A DNA stretch of 64,000 nt from an uncultured Bacillota bacterium (GCA_934702375.1 CAKUYE010000004.1:59760-123759); one strand, 5' to 3'; shown: positions 53,301 to 62,066, counted from the stretch's first letter. The notes: generated by a model from the sequence alone, not told the origin. Translations and numbers: made by a program.

Positions 53301-56300
53301 TCCTCGGAGCCTACGGTTAACGGTACCGGTGTGATCAAAGCCTTTATGAATCAAAGTACCGATGTGGATGATATCTACATGAGCCAATCGGTATCCGTTC
53401 CCGGTGGCAGTAAATATACCTTTTCTGCCTACATCCAAACCAATTACAGCGGCAGTACCGATGGCCGTGGAGCGTATTTGAAATTATCGACCCCCGGCGG
53501 TGCCGTCACTGCGGAAAAAACTGCCATTATCAGCAGAGGCGCTTTCACCCGTCATCAGGTCACCATTGATCTTAGCAGCTATTCTGCAAATCAAAATGTA
53601 ACTCTTACGGCTTATGTCGGCGTAAAGCGCGGTTATGAGCTGACCTATTTCGATTGCCTGCAGCTGGAACAGGGTGCCTGTGCCAATCAATATAATCTTG
53701 TGGAAAACAGTGATTTTTCCGATGGTTCTACCTCCGGTTGGGTCGGTGTGGGGCTTGATTCGGAAAGCGATGGCGTGGAAACACATACGAAGCATAGCGA
53801 CAATTATGGATTCCAGTTCTATGGTAATCCTAAAGTAAAAAAACAGCTCTACTCCACCATCAATGCCAGTATTGAGAAAGATGACGGTATTGTTTACGGC
53901 TGCTGGATCAAAAGCGGAGCTTTGCCCAATAAAGATACCAGCGGTGAGGGGAAGGATCAGAGCATCGGCATGACTATTGCTCTCAGCAAAGGCTCTGCCG
54001 TTCAGTACGGAAACCTTGTTGTTACCCCCTCGGGGCGGGATTGGATTTATGTAAGTAATAAGCTTATCGCCAATGCCGATTACGATACAATCAAAATCTA
54101 TTTGAAATGCAACTATAACGCTAATTTTACTTACTTTGACGATGTTACGATCTTCAAAGATGTCTTTGGCGAAAGCTTTTCCTACGACAGCAAAGGAAAT
54201 GTAATTTCCGTGGTGGATATGGCAAAAAATACGGCATCCATCACTACCAATGCTGCGAAAACCGATATCACCAGCTATAAGGACGGAGCAGGAAATACCT
54301 ACAGCTTTAGTTACAACACAAGCGCTCCGAAAAAGCACGAGCTGACTCAGTGCGTCTCCCCCGACGGTACCGCAAGCAAAATGGCTTACGACAACTTTGG
54401 CAACCTCACTTTCATGAGTATCTATGCCAATGGCGATACTGCCCGAAACAGCTCCTCCAAGGCGATCCGTACCGAGACCCGGTACGATTCCAACGGTATC
54501 CATATTGAGGCCACGGTAGACCCCCGGGAAAATGTGGTGAACTATACCTATGAATCCCAAAACAGTGATCTTTTGAAGAGCGTAAGCGACCCCGGCGATG
54601 CCAACAGCAAAACCGAGTATGTGTACGATTCCGATACCGATAAGCTTACGAAAGTATCGCATAGTGGTATGAATAACACCGTGACTTACGGCTACTCCAA
54701 CGAGCAGCTGACCAAGGTTATGGTGGGCACCCTTCGATACAACTTTGCCTACAATGCTCTGGGCAATATCCTTTCGGTAGGTACGGGCAGCAGCTCAAGC
54801 AATGTCGAGTCCTATCACTACAATGGCCGCAATCAACTGGATCAAATCACCTACGGCAACGGCCAAACTGTAAATTATACCTACGACAATCAGGAACGAT
54901 TAGCCGCCGCCTCCGATGCCAACGGTAAGATTCTGGATTACGACTACAACAGCAGCGGACTTTTGGGCAGCGCAACCTACTATTCCGAAGGTACCCCGGT
55001 AACCACCGACTATCAGTATGACTTTGCCGAGCGCTACACCAGCTGTTACAACAGCAAAGGCTTTGGCATTGATACCATTACTTACGACAAGAACAACAAT
55101 AACACCGGATATCGGGCATATTTGAAACATAGCGGTGTTAACTTATCATTCGATGCAAAATATGCATACAATAATGTTAATGCACTTACTAAAATGACGG
55201 TAGCAACGGAAACGGATGAAAGCACGATTGATCTTACCTATGATGATTTTTCTCGTTTGTCGGAAACTACTACGGCGTTGGGGAATACAAAAGCCCTGCA
55301 CACAAAGAGTCAATATATTGATGTTTCCAGTACCCGGACTACGAATCTTCTGGATACTTACAAAGTGTACTTATGCGGGAATGAAAGCACTGCCGATTAC
55401 AGCTATAAATATACGTACGATGCCAGTGGTAACATCACCAGTGTTGCAAATACCTTGAAAAATGGTACCACGCAAACTGTAAATTATGGCTATGACAAGC
55501 TAAATCAATTGACATCGGTGGAAAACTATGGTAATCTTGGAATACGTGATGAATATACGTACGATGATCGAGGAAATATTGTTTCCAAGATAAGCCGGGA
55601 TATTGCTACAAATAGCAATGCCGGTCAAGCTTTCTATAGCTATGATACCTCCCATATGGATCGGTTAAATACTTATACTGCCTATAACGGAAATGGGTAC
55701 ATCACTAAGGATCGGTTGTATCAGTATGATGAGGTAGGCAATTTGTGCCGAATTACCGATGGCGCCGGTTATTTTATAGGCTTTGGTTGGAGCCAGGGAA
55801 AGAAGCTTACACGATATGCATGTGGCGAAACAGATAATACCTACTACTATAACGAAAGCGGTCTAGTTTCCAAGGTAGTGAAAGCAAACGGCTCTTCGGT
55901 AGAATATTTCTATGATGACGATCAGCTGGAATATGAGGAATATCGGTCTGCTTCGGGTAGCATCTTACGTGTTCACAAGTATTTTTATGATGACGACGGT
56001 GTTGTTCGTTTTATAATGACCAGTGCCGGTATTTTTGGCAACAATGTAAATGTCAATCTCTATGCCTATGTGTATGACGGAGCCGGGAATATTACGGACT
56101 TGGTACAGCTGAAGATGCAAAGGCCGCAGTTCCCGTTGGTATCTGCCAGCTTGGCCGCACATTATGAATACGATGCTTATGGGAGAATCGTATCGGAAAC
56201 GAATTACGCCCGCACAGAGAATATAGCAAAGCTTAATCCCATAAGATATAAAGGCTATTACTACGAAACCGATACTGAAATGTATCGCTTGGATAGCCGC

Positions 56301-56999
56301 TATTACGATCCGCTAATCGGCCGCTTCATCAATGCGGATGATCCCAGTTTGCTGACAGAATCCCCCTCTGCGCTAACGGATAAGAATCTGTATAGCTATT
56401 GCGATAATAACCCGGTGAATCGCAAGGATTCTGATGGGGAATTTTGGAATGTTGCTGTAGGTGCTGCGATAGGTGCGGCTACCGGAGCCTTGATTGAAAT
56501 CGGAAAACAGCTATATTGTAATGGCAAGGTTACGGATTGGGGAAGTGTTGCCCAAAATGCAGTAAGCGGTGCCGTTACGGGAGGTTTTGCTGCCAGTGGA
56601 GCAGGTCTTGCATTGCAGGTTTTGGTGAATGCCGGTTCTGGCTTAGCAACAGCTGCATTATCGGTTGATAAAACTAAAAGCAAGACGGATCAAATTATAG
56701 AAATCGCTGCTGGGGGCGCGGTTGGAGCAATTGCCGGGCGTGTCGGAGGTCCGGGGGTAGGCAAACAAGTAGGTCGTATAGCGTCTTCGCCCATAAAAAG
56801 AACAGTGAATACGCTGAAAAGCGGAAAAGGATTGAAAACAGCCGCAAAAGAATTCAGAAAAGGGTGGCGCTATGCGAAAAAACATTCGAAGTATTTATTT
56901 ACGCGCGGACTCCGGAAAGATTGTTATTGGCGTGGATATCGAAATAGTACAATAGTGAATGGTATATATAATGGTTATAAAGCATATAGGGGTAGATGA
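50400..56999 (+). CDS. Secreted DNRLRE/YD-repeat (RHS) polymorphic toxin-like protein
   Basis: 2199 residues. Signal peptide 1-29, acidic linker 30-120, DNRLRE-type domain about 365-560, YD repeats 690-930, a carbohydrate-binding-like beta domain 940-1255, then a long YD/RHS shell 1257-2010 ending in the RHS core box YRLDSRYYDPLIGRFINADD and NPVNRKDSDGEFWNV. The last ~185 residues are a variable tip: a glycine-rich hydrophobic stretch and a very basic end. Such tips are usually toxins; I recognise no catalytic fold. ATG 50400 follows GAGAAAGGAG; the frame before it is spurious. The stop overlaps the next start (ATGA). Base composition becomes AT-richer from about 55100. Confidence 0.88.
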   Translation: MKKKVKKWQKVIAAIVLAAFLFQCGPVYALDQLPIDTSNLPAATETKESTESDTEAITEEETEGASAGEGISSEQENDSEKSIPDLMSQFGSISETDVSELENLSQNALNGAAVNSDLEKEIVDMREPSVKYFQNEDSTITAATYPYPVHYLSEDGTTYEDIDNSLESVSDADLGDSLGNKENAFSIKFAKKAKEKKLVKMEVDGHKISWGMENITKKSGIKELDVDGNALLNRDPKELVDVRSAVIYEDLQKDTDLRYDLAGVDIKENIILKSTDAPGEFSFLYNTKDLTMSLEDGIILLRSGETEVCRMDPLVMMDEAQAVSSDIEMQLTTLKDNQNNHEYRITVTPSAEWLKDSARVYPVKIDPTISFGGTNSDTNYLMSSTYVDQYQPNTSFDSRANTYLTIGTNNPQRYAILLKSKTPKAIKASDRIVSANLYLTPYGNLFTDMENKGCPPIEAHEITGSWSDTGLTWNTLPTYDSFLLDYDLPKTENGISSNNKIYSWDITKAVGKWYAGGGDDGESFGVLLKTPDNYMQPYAASTFRSCRTTDTESRPVLEVTFVNMTGLEDYWTNHSQDAGIAGTGSINDFTGALVASFEDVSLSSERMPLSICHVYNGYDVGKIQPTLDVGSGWRLSIQASVEPRTFGSETKYKYIDGDGTEHYFEKNTSNEWKDDSGLELTLTWGNDYYIITDKKDNQWIFSRQKAINGVAPLLEMRDNHDNVVEMKFNENKQLVSVLDAAKREIKFERTGDNRLSCMVLPDGKRIYYTYADNTTQYDTYHKLTQVKFSGQSEVSYDSNGGSDNIATYTYTASNSLTDMTDVNKGVGVHYDYTWTDNTRRVSGYYVNASGSRLGAYYALDFHDYVTAYYEMNSPPSGRDFSSASRWEKYTFNTMGQTTSAVDQDGNAIFTESGISGGAKNKVTFASKTQRYTKNYLKNHNCETTGSFTPTTALSSGTVNKNIVLKNNSSEPTVNGTGVIKAFMNQSTDVDDIYMSQSVSVPGGSKYTFSAYIQTNYSGSTDGRGAYLKLSTPGGAVTAEKTAIISRGAFTRHQVTIDLSSYSANQNVTLTAYVGVKRGYELTYFDCLQLEQGACANQYNLVENSDFSDGSTSGWVGVGLDSESDGVETHTKHSDNYGFQFYGNPKVKKQLYSTINASIEKDDGIVYGCWIKSGALPNKDTSGEGKDQSIGMTIALSKGSAVQYGNLVVTPSGRDWIYVSNKLIANADYDTIKIYLKCNYNANFTYFDDVTIFKDVFGESFSYDSKGNVISVVDMAKNTASITTNAAKTDITSYKDGAGNTYSFSYNTSAPKKHELTQCVSPDGTASKMAYDNFGNLTFMSIYANGDTARNSSSKAIRTETRYDSNGIHIEATVDPRENVVNYTYESQNSDLLKSVSDPGDANSKTEYVYDSDTDKLTKVSHSGMNNTVTYGYSNEQLTKVMVGTLRYNFAYNALGNILSVGTGSSSSNVESYHYNGRNQLDQITYGNGQTVNYTYDNQERLAAASDANGKILDYDYNSSGLLGSATYYSEGTPVTTDYQYDFAERYTSCYNSKGFGIDTITYDKNNNNTGYRAYLKHSGVNLSFDAKYAYNNVNALTKMTVATETDESTIDLTYDDFSRLSETTTALGNTKALHTKSQYIDVSSTRTTNLLDTYKVYLCGNESTADYSYKYTYDASGNITSVANTLKNGTTQTVNYGYDKLNQLTSVENYGNLGIRDEYTYDDRGNIVSKISRDIATNSNAGQAFYSYDTSHMDRLNTYTAYNGNGYITKDRLYQYDEVGNLCRITDGAGYFIGFGWSQGKKLTRYACGETDNTYYYNESGLVSKVVKANGSSVEYFYDDDQLEYEEYRSASGSILRVHKYFYDDDGVVRFIMTSAGIFGNNVNVNLYAYVYDGAGNITDLVQLKMQRPQFPLVSASLAAHYEYDAYGRIVSETNYARTENIAKLNPIRYKGYYYETDTEMYRLDSRYYDPLIGRFINADDPSLLTESPSALTDKNLYSYCDNNPVNRKDSDGEFWNVAVGAAIGAATGALIEIGKQLYCNGKVTDWGSVAQNAVSGAVTGGFAASGAGLALQVLVNAGSGLATAALSVDKTKSKTDQIIEIAAGGAVGAIAGRVGGPGVGKQVGRIASSPIKRTVNTLKSGKGLKTAAKEFRKGWRYAKKHSKYLFTRGLRKDCYWRGYRNSTIVNGIYNGYKAYRGR

Positions 57000-57502
57000 A
57001 GATGAAGGACTTCATTTTGAAAGTTTTTTCATTTGTCGCTCACTTTGACGGCTTTGAATTCATGTATCAAAATAATGTGTATGCAATGTATATTTTATTC
57101 TTTGCTTTATCTGTTTCCGCAATCAAGGGTTATTTGAGTTTTATCTATGGCATAAAAAAATCGGAGAAAAAAGATAAATACATACGCAAAGAATACAATA
57201 TTTTTCAGCGAATCCTTTTAATTCATTGGTATCAAAACATATATAAAAAAGTGGATCGTTTTTGGTTTGATATTATTTATCGCTGCTATTTAGTCAATTT
57301 AGCGTTGTTCGTTCTGGTAATGCTGCTTTGTCTGTTATGCAACTATTTTGATTTTTTGAATGTCATTGCAGGTATTTTAGCTGTTTTTCATTTCTTTTTT
57401 ATTTTGGTGGTTTTGATTGCTCATCTTTTCGGTACAAAAGACTCTCCGAGAGGTGGGAGGATATATCGAGGTGCTGAAAAATATCAACGAAAAAATTGGT
57501 AA
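56996..57502 (+). CDS. Small membrane protein, candidate immunity to RHS tip 1
   Basis: 168 residues, strongly AT-rich. Hydrophobic segments at about 27-52 (MYILFFALSVSAIKGYLSF) and two in 100-150, with basic loops. The start overlaps the RHS stop by four bases, the arrangement expected for a toxin tip and its cognate immunity protein. No known family recognised; the role is inferred from position. ATG 57002 is an alternative start. Confidence 0.7.
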   Translation: MKMKDFILKVFSFVAHFDGFEFMYQNNVYAMYILFFALSVSAIKGYLSFIYGIKKSEKKDKYIRKEYNIFQRILLIHWYQNIYKKVDRFWFDIIYRCYLVNLALFVLVMLLCLLCNYFDFLNVIAGILAVFHFFFILVVLIAHLFGTKDSPRGGRIYRGAEKYQRKNW

Positions 57503-57549
57503 TTATTTTGGCTTAATGTTAACAGTTGGGTTGGGAAAAGTGAAAGTAG

Positions 57550-57584
57550 TTGTGCCGAGATAGAAATCTCGGCACAATTTTTTT
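57550..57584 (+). terminator. Terminator after the main RHS/immunity pair
   Basis: Perfect 12-bp stem TTGTGCCGAGAT/ATCTCGGCACAA, AGAA loop, seven T. The repeat block begins at the very end of the T-tract (G at 57585), so the orphan modules downstream are cut off from the main promoter. Confidence 0.95.
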
Positions 57585-57950
57585 GTAATAGGGGACGGTT
57601 CTTTTATCCCACTTTTTGAACATTTTGTGTGTAATAGGGGACGGTTCTTTTATCCCACTTTTTGAACATTTTGTGTTGTTTTGTGCCGTTAAGCGGATTG
57701 CATGCGTTGCACATATGCGATACATGCGCGATAAAACAAGCAGAAATATTTCTCTGAGGAAATATGTAGGCTCGCTTTGCGAGCGATATTTATTGGCAGT
57801 ATTGCTTTTATGCGATTGAATTGAGATATTGTCTTGCGTGGAATTTCTTTAGAGAAATATCAATAGGTGATTTGATTGGGAATTTTTCGCATTATTGCGC
57901 AAAAGAAATTAGACAGCGCTTTGATCGGATATGTATTTCTTTCATGCAAT
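57585..57950 (+). repeat. Intergenic repeat block 1 (double head + six words)
   Basis: Opens with two tandem 46-bp heads (57585 and 57631: GTAATAGGGGACGGTTCTTT, then TATCCCACTTTTTGAACATT). Words follow at 57706 GTTGCACATATGCGAT, 57746 ATATTTCTCTGAGGAAATAT, 57801 ATTGCTTTTATGCGAT, 57842 AATTTCTTTAGAGAAAT, 57894 ATTGCGCAAAAGAAAT and 57935 ATTTCTTTCATGCAAT. No ORF of substance. Both heads here have TATCCC where the others have TGTCCC, which weakens their stem. Confidence 0.85.
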
Positions 57951-57960
57951 ATCATTTAAC

Positions 57961-58045
57961 GAACTTCGCAACCCAAATCATAAACTACACCTACGACAAA
58001 TTAAATCAGTTGACATCGGTAAGCAATTATGGTAATCTTGCGTAA
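57961..58045 (+). pseudogene. RHS stub (empty orphan cassette)
   Basis: AACTTCGCAACCCAAATCAT begins a short reading frame ending in NYTYDKLNQLTSVSNYGNLA. The same junction and peptide occur in the main gene (near 55487-55540) and in the orphan at 62059. The reading frame is terminated by the TAA contributed by the left edge of repeat block 2 (58042). It is the 5' end of an RHS module whose body has been lost or displaced. Confidence 0.8.
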
Positions 58046-58401
58046 TAAGGGACGGTTCTTTTGTCCCACTTTTTGGTGGTTTTGTGTACTATTGCGTTAT
58101 TGGGTGAATTGAGGGTATTGCATTTGCGCAATTTTACAGTCTATTAATCTATGCTATATTTCTTTCAAGAAATACATGCGAGCAATATATCGACATTTCC
58201 TGTTCGATATTGCATGAAAGAAATATCTTCGTTGAGCACAGATAGGAGTATTGCCTGGAAGAAATAAGGGAGAGGTATTTAGTCGGAGATTTCATGTATT
58301 ATTGCGCATAAGAAATATATCGTGGCAATATGACAAGCTATTGCTGGGGAAAAGAAATTTCCGGAGCACTTTAAATGCGACGACATTTCTTTTGGAGTAA
58401 T
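58042..58401 (+). repeat. Intergenic repeat block 2
   Basis: Head GTAATAAGGGACGGTTCTTT with TGTCCC (58042-58087), then words at 58117 ATTGCATTTGCGCAAT, 58158 ATTTCTTTCAAGAAAT, 58209 ATTGCATGAAAGAAAT, 58250 ATTGCCTGGAAGAAAT, 58301 ATTGCGCATAAGAAAT, 58340 (19-nt form ATTGCTGGGGAAAAGAAAT) and a degenerate one at 58385. Word-to-word steps are 41, 51, 41, 51, 39 and 45 bp. It abuts block 3 directly. Confidence 0.85.
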
Positions 58402-58809
58402 AGGGGACGGTTCTTTTGTCCCACTTTTTGAGCATTTTGTGTTGTTTTGTGTTGTTAGGTAAATTGACAATATTGCATTCGCGCAATACTGTGCGATGAA
58501 TCAAGCCAGCGCGTTTCTTCAAAGAATTGCGCTGGCTCGTTTTGCAAACGATATTTACTAGCCATATTTCATTCGTGCAATATGTTTGATACATTTTTGT
58601 GCTGAATTTCTTGCGAGAAATACTTATTGTTAGTACGGCGGCTTTTTCTATTCAGTATTGCATGAAAGAAATAAGATAAAGTTGTTTGAGGGCGATGCTG
58701 TTGTGCATCATTGCATGCAAGAAATAGCTATTGGTAACATAGAGACCTATTGCTGGGTAAATGAAATTTCCAAAGCACTTTAAGTGTGGCAATATTTCTT
58801 TTATGCAAT
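58397..58809 (+). repeat. Intergenic repeat block 3
   Basis: Head at 58397-58442, then words at 58472 ATTGCATTCGCGCAAT, about 58514 GTTTCTTCAAAGAATT (inside a GCCAGCGC/GCGCTGGC stem), 58566 ATTTCATTCGTGCAAT, 58606 ATTTCTTGCGAGAAAT, 58657 ATTGCATGAAAGAAAT, 58710 ATTGCATGCAAGAAAT, 58749 (19-nt form) and 58794 ATTTCTTTTATGCAAT. It aligns over its length with block 4. Directly followed by orphan module 2. Confidence 0.88.
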
Positions 58810-58833
58810 ATTATTCTCTGGTCTGGCGACTAA

Positions 58834-60078
58834 AACCATAAATTGCGCATCATGGATAGCAATGAAACGTCAAATAGCGGAAAAAATCTCAGCTGGAAAC
58901 AAGGAAAACGGCTGGGAGAAGTAGAATTTGTTGTAGACGGAAATGTCACAAAGGCCTATAGCTACTATTACGATGAATCGGGCCGGATAAAGAAGATCGA
59001 TCAGGGAAGTGGCAACTATATTAAATATCACTACGACAGTGATAATCTGGAATATGAAGAGCATTACGCAAATAACAGCCTTTCCTATCTCATCAAGTAT
59101 TTCTACGATGATCAGGACAGAGTTCAGTTTGCCCTTTACAAAAACCAAAATTTTTCTACTTCCTATGGATATTACAACCTCTATACCTATGTGTATAACG
59201 GGATTGGAGAAATTACGGATATCGTAAAGGTTCGAAATGGTCTGAGTCCTTCTGCTTCTTCTATTTCGAACTTGCCGGTGGCGCACTACGAATACGATCC
59301 CTACGGCAATATCGTCAGCATAAACACCTACAATGACGATACCTTTGGCAATATCAACCCCATCCGGTACAAAGCCTATTACTATGATACCGATTTGGGT
59401 TGGTACAACCTTGGCAGCCGATACTATGATCCCTCGGTAGGCAGATTTATCAATTGCGACAGCATCGGTATCATCAATAACAACGCCAGCGATATCGAAA
59501 ATAAAAATCTCTACACATACTGCAATAATAACCCGGTGATGTATTATGATGATGGCGGAGATATTCCGGTTATTGTTGTTGTTTTTCTTTTGGGCGGTTG
59601 TTCCTGTGGATTGATTGATTCAACATCTGCTGCGATTGAAGAAAATGAATATTCGCCGCTAGATTCTCTTAATTCTTTTGTTACCGGAGGAATTGGAGCT
59701 ACAAGTGGTGTTGGTGCGTTGTGTAAGTTGGGGTTAGATACATATAACGAAGCTTTTATTAAAAACCAAACATATAATTCGACTTTGCGCAATGCTGCTA
59801 TGAATAATATACCTATTGGCGTGGGTAGTGAGCTTATCGATCCTCGCGTAATGACAAAAACTATTGATTTGGCTGTTAATCATGGCACGCAAATATTTTT
59901 GGATGTATCTTACGGAATTTCTTATAATATGGTTGTCAATAGCTTTTTTAAGGTTAGAAATAAATATATAAAAGAGAAGAAAAGGCGTTATAAATATGGT
60001 ATTTTTAAATCATATAAAAAACAACGAATCAGTAAACTTGGTCATAGAATAAAGATTCGAAAAAAAGTAAGGAGGTAG
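58834..60078 (+). pseudogene. Orphan RHS C-terminal module 2
   Basis: An open frame of about 414 codons without a plausible start: the first candidates (TTG 58843, ATG 58852) lack a ribosome binding site. It begins just after the junction sequence AAAACCATAAATT. SWKQGKRLGE aligns with SWTQGKKL of module 3 and WSQGKKL of the main protein, then YD repeats, the core YNLGSRYYDPSVGRFINCDS, and a variable tip from about 59560 with a hydrophobic segment and a highly basic end (KYGIFKSYKKQRISKLGHRI). It lacks the first roughly 80 residues present in module 3. Silent reservoir for the main gene, by inference. Confidence 0.75.
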
Positions 60079-60081
60079 TAG

Positions 60082-61509
60082 GTGTTTTCATTCATAAATA
60101 GGTTGTTATTGAGATTCAAACCTTCTTATTTTAAAATATCCTTATTCTTCTGGCTTTCGCTGCCTATTTTGGTATTTACTCCGTTGTTTATTCTTCTGAT
60201 CTTTCATTACGGAACGATGGGCATGGAGGATGATGTATATTCAATCCCCTTTGTTTTGGCTGCAATATTTTTTGGTTTATGGGAAATAATCTATCTTTTT
60301 CAATGCTCCTTTTTGAGAAAAGAAAGAAAAGACAGGCGCAAAGGTGCCTATCTCGAAATCGAAGGATATCTTGTTTTTTCCGAACGGGTTATTGGGCATC
60401 GATACTTCAATTTGCCTAATAAGATTACAGGGATCTATTACTATACGCAAGGAGCTGCTTTTCATAAATGCTGTTTTCGTCCGAAAGATAATGAAATATC
60501 CCATAACCATTTCTATTTCATTCTAACGAAAAAACGCCTTGATATTTTTCGAAAGTTGTTTTTGGCAGAAGAAAAGTACGGTCGTGTGGGTTTGCATCCT
60601 CATCGAATTGATTTTTCACGAGAAATTCCGGTAAAGATCATTTTGGGAAAGAGTAGTTCTGTTCTCAAAAGGATTTGCCCTGTGGATTCCTATGCTTATA
60701 CAAACGAGCAACAGAACTTGATCCAGCGACTGAATGAAAATTCGAAAAAAACAATGGAAGAAAAGTGTTCTTGCTTACCGTATCGTTGGGGGGTATTGCT
60801 TTGCGAGTCGATATTTCTGGGTTTTTTGCTTTTTGATATGTCTTTGTATGTGCACGGTCTGTTTGCAGATGGTGGAGGTATTTTGAATTCTCTGGCAATC
60901 TACTTCCTTAACCCGGCTTTGTTTTTTGTGTACGGCTTTGTGCTGGCTTTTGCTTATCAGTGTCTGACCAACCCTGAGGAATGCACCGACGTTTTGCGTT
61001 CGTGGGTTGGTAAAGAAACCGAAAGCGAAGATGTGATGTTGATATCTTCTGATTCCTTTCGTTCCAGTTTTAATGGAACTTGGATCTCGAGCTATCTTTT
61101 CCCGGAAGAAAGTCCGTTATTTCAGAAGCTATCTTATCGACCGTTTTATTTTGACAGAGAGCCGGAATATCATACGGAAAAATATATTAATTGGATTTGT
61201 ACGAGATCAAAAATCAATGTATTGGATAACTTGTATGAATGCAAAGAAATTGTTCGTTTTGTTCCTCTGCCCGGTGAAAGTACGTTATCAACAGAACCTT
61301 ATCGCAATGAATCGCCGTATCGTCCGTGGGCCTCTCGATCCGATGAACCGGCGCTTCGTAAGGGACTCTCTCTTAGAGATGGCGTACCTTTAAACATTAC
61401 TTATAAAAGTTCCGGATCGGAGCTAATATCTATTGCTCCGGTAAAGGGGTACCACTATACTCCAGAGCAGTTGGCGGCCATCGAAAGATTCAATACACTG
61501 TATCCGTAA
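60082..61509 (+). CDS. Membrane protein, candidate immunity to orphan RHS tip 2
   Basis: 475 residues. Four likely transmembrane segments (about 18-40, 52-75, 228-250 and 262-290), with large polar regions between and after. GTG 60082 is preceded by AAGGAGGT located in the end of the RHS module, three bases after its stop, so translation is well supported even though the module lacks a start. No family recognised; the immunity role rests on position. Confidence 0.65.
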   Translation: MFSFINRLLLRFKPSYFKISLFFWLSLPILVFTPLFILLIFHYGTMGMEDDVYSIPFVLAAIFFGLWEIIYLFQCSFLRKERKDRRKGAYLEIEGYLVFSERVIGHRYFNLPNKITGIYYYTQGAAFHKCCFRPKDNEISHNHFYFILTKKRLDIFRKLFLAEEKYGRVGLHPHRIDFSREIPVKIILGKSSSVLKRICPVDSYAYTNEQQNLIQRLNENSKKTMEEKCSCLPYRWGVLLCESIFLGFLLFDMSLYVHGLFADGGGILNSLAIYFLNPALFFVYGFVLAFAYQCLTNPEECTDVLRSWVGKETESEDVMLISSDSFRSSFNGTWISSYLFPEESPLFQKLSYRPFYFDREPEYHTEKYINWICTRSKINVLDNLYECKEIVRFVPLPGESTLSTEPYRNESPYRPWASRSDEPALRKGLSLRDGVPLNITYKSSGSELISIAPVKGYHYTPEQLAAIERFNTLYP

Positions 61510-61536
61510 GCAGAATTTAAAACAAATATGTTTATC

Positions 61537-61562
61537 AAGAAGCAGCCTTCGGGCTGCTTCTT
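61537..61562 (+). terminator. Hairpin after immunity gene 2, T-tract replaced by repeat block
   Basis: AAGAAGCAGCC/GGCTGCTTCTT with a TTCG tetraloop has the form of an intrinsic terminator, but instead of a T-run it is followed at once by AGTAATAGGGG, the left edge of repeat block 4. Block 1 likewise begins exactly at a terminator's T-tract. Confidence 0.6.
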
Positions 61563-61563
61563 A

Positions 61564-61968
61564 GTAATAGGGGACGGTTCTTTTGTCCCACTTTTTGAAC
61601 CTTTTGTGTTGTTGGGTGAATTGAGAATATTTCATTTGTGCAATACTGCGCGATAAATCAGGTCGATGCGTTTCTTTAGAGAAATATATTGATTTGGTTT
61701 GCGAACGGTATTTACTAGTAATATTGCTTTAATGCAATATATTTAGTGCGTTGTTTTGCGTGTAATTTCTTGCGAGAAATATATGCGCTCAGTACGGCGG
61801 TTTTTTCCATCCAGTATTGCATGAAAGAAATCGAATGAAGTCGTTCGAGTGCAATATCGTTGTACTTTGTTGCATATAAGAAATAATGAGAGGCAATATA
61901 GAAGTTTGTTGCTATGCAAATGAAGTTTCCGGGGCACTTTAAACGTAATGATATTTCTTTTGCGCAAT
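61564..61968 (+). repeat. Intergenic repeat block 4
   Basis: Head at 61564-61609, then words at 61629 ATTTCATTTGTGCAAT, 61670 GTTTCTTTAGAGAAAT, 61723 ATTGCTTTAATGCAAT, 61765 ATTTCTTGCGAGAAAT, 61816 ATTGCATGAAAGAAAT, 61869 GTTGCATATAAGAAAT, 61908 (19-nt form) and 61953 ATTTCTTTTGCGCAAT. Steps are 41, 53, 42, 51, 53, 39 and 45 bp. The last word is the exact reverse complement of the 57894 word in block 1. Confidence 0.88.
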
Positions 61969-62023
61969 ATTATTATTCAATTTGCACGATGTAAACTAAA
62001 ATGCTGTGGATACGTCGGTTAAT

Positions 62024-62066
62024 GTTTTAGGGGACGGTTCTTTTGTCCCACTTTTTGAACATTCTT
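62024..62066 (+). repeat. Isolated repeat head before orphan module 3
   Basis: GTTTTAGGGGACGGTTCTTT with TGTCCCACTTTTTGAACATT, i.e. a head without words. GGGAC/GTCCC can pair. It runs straight into the RHS junction CGCCGCCCAAACCATAAACT. Confidence 0.85.

Noticed and set aside
58843..58854. TTG 58843 or ATG 58852 as a genuine start of RHS module 2
   Set aside because: No ribosome binding site or promoter precedes them, and the encoded sequence begins in the middle of a YD-repeat domain with no signal peptide.
57706..61968. CRISPR array
   Set aside because: The repeated words differ from one another, occur in both orientations, and the sequences between them are themselves similar from block to block; there are no cas genes.
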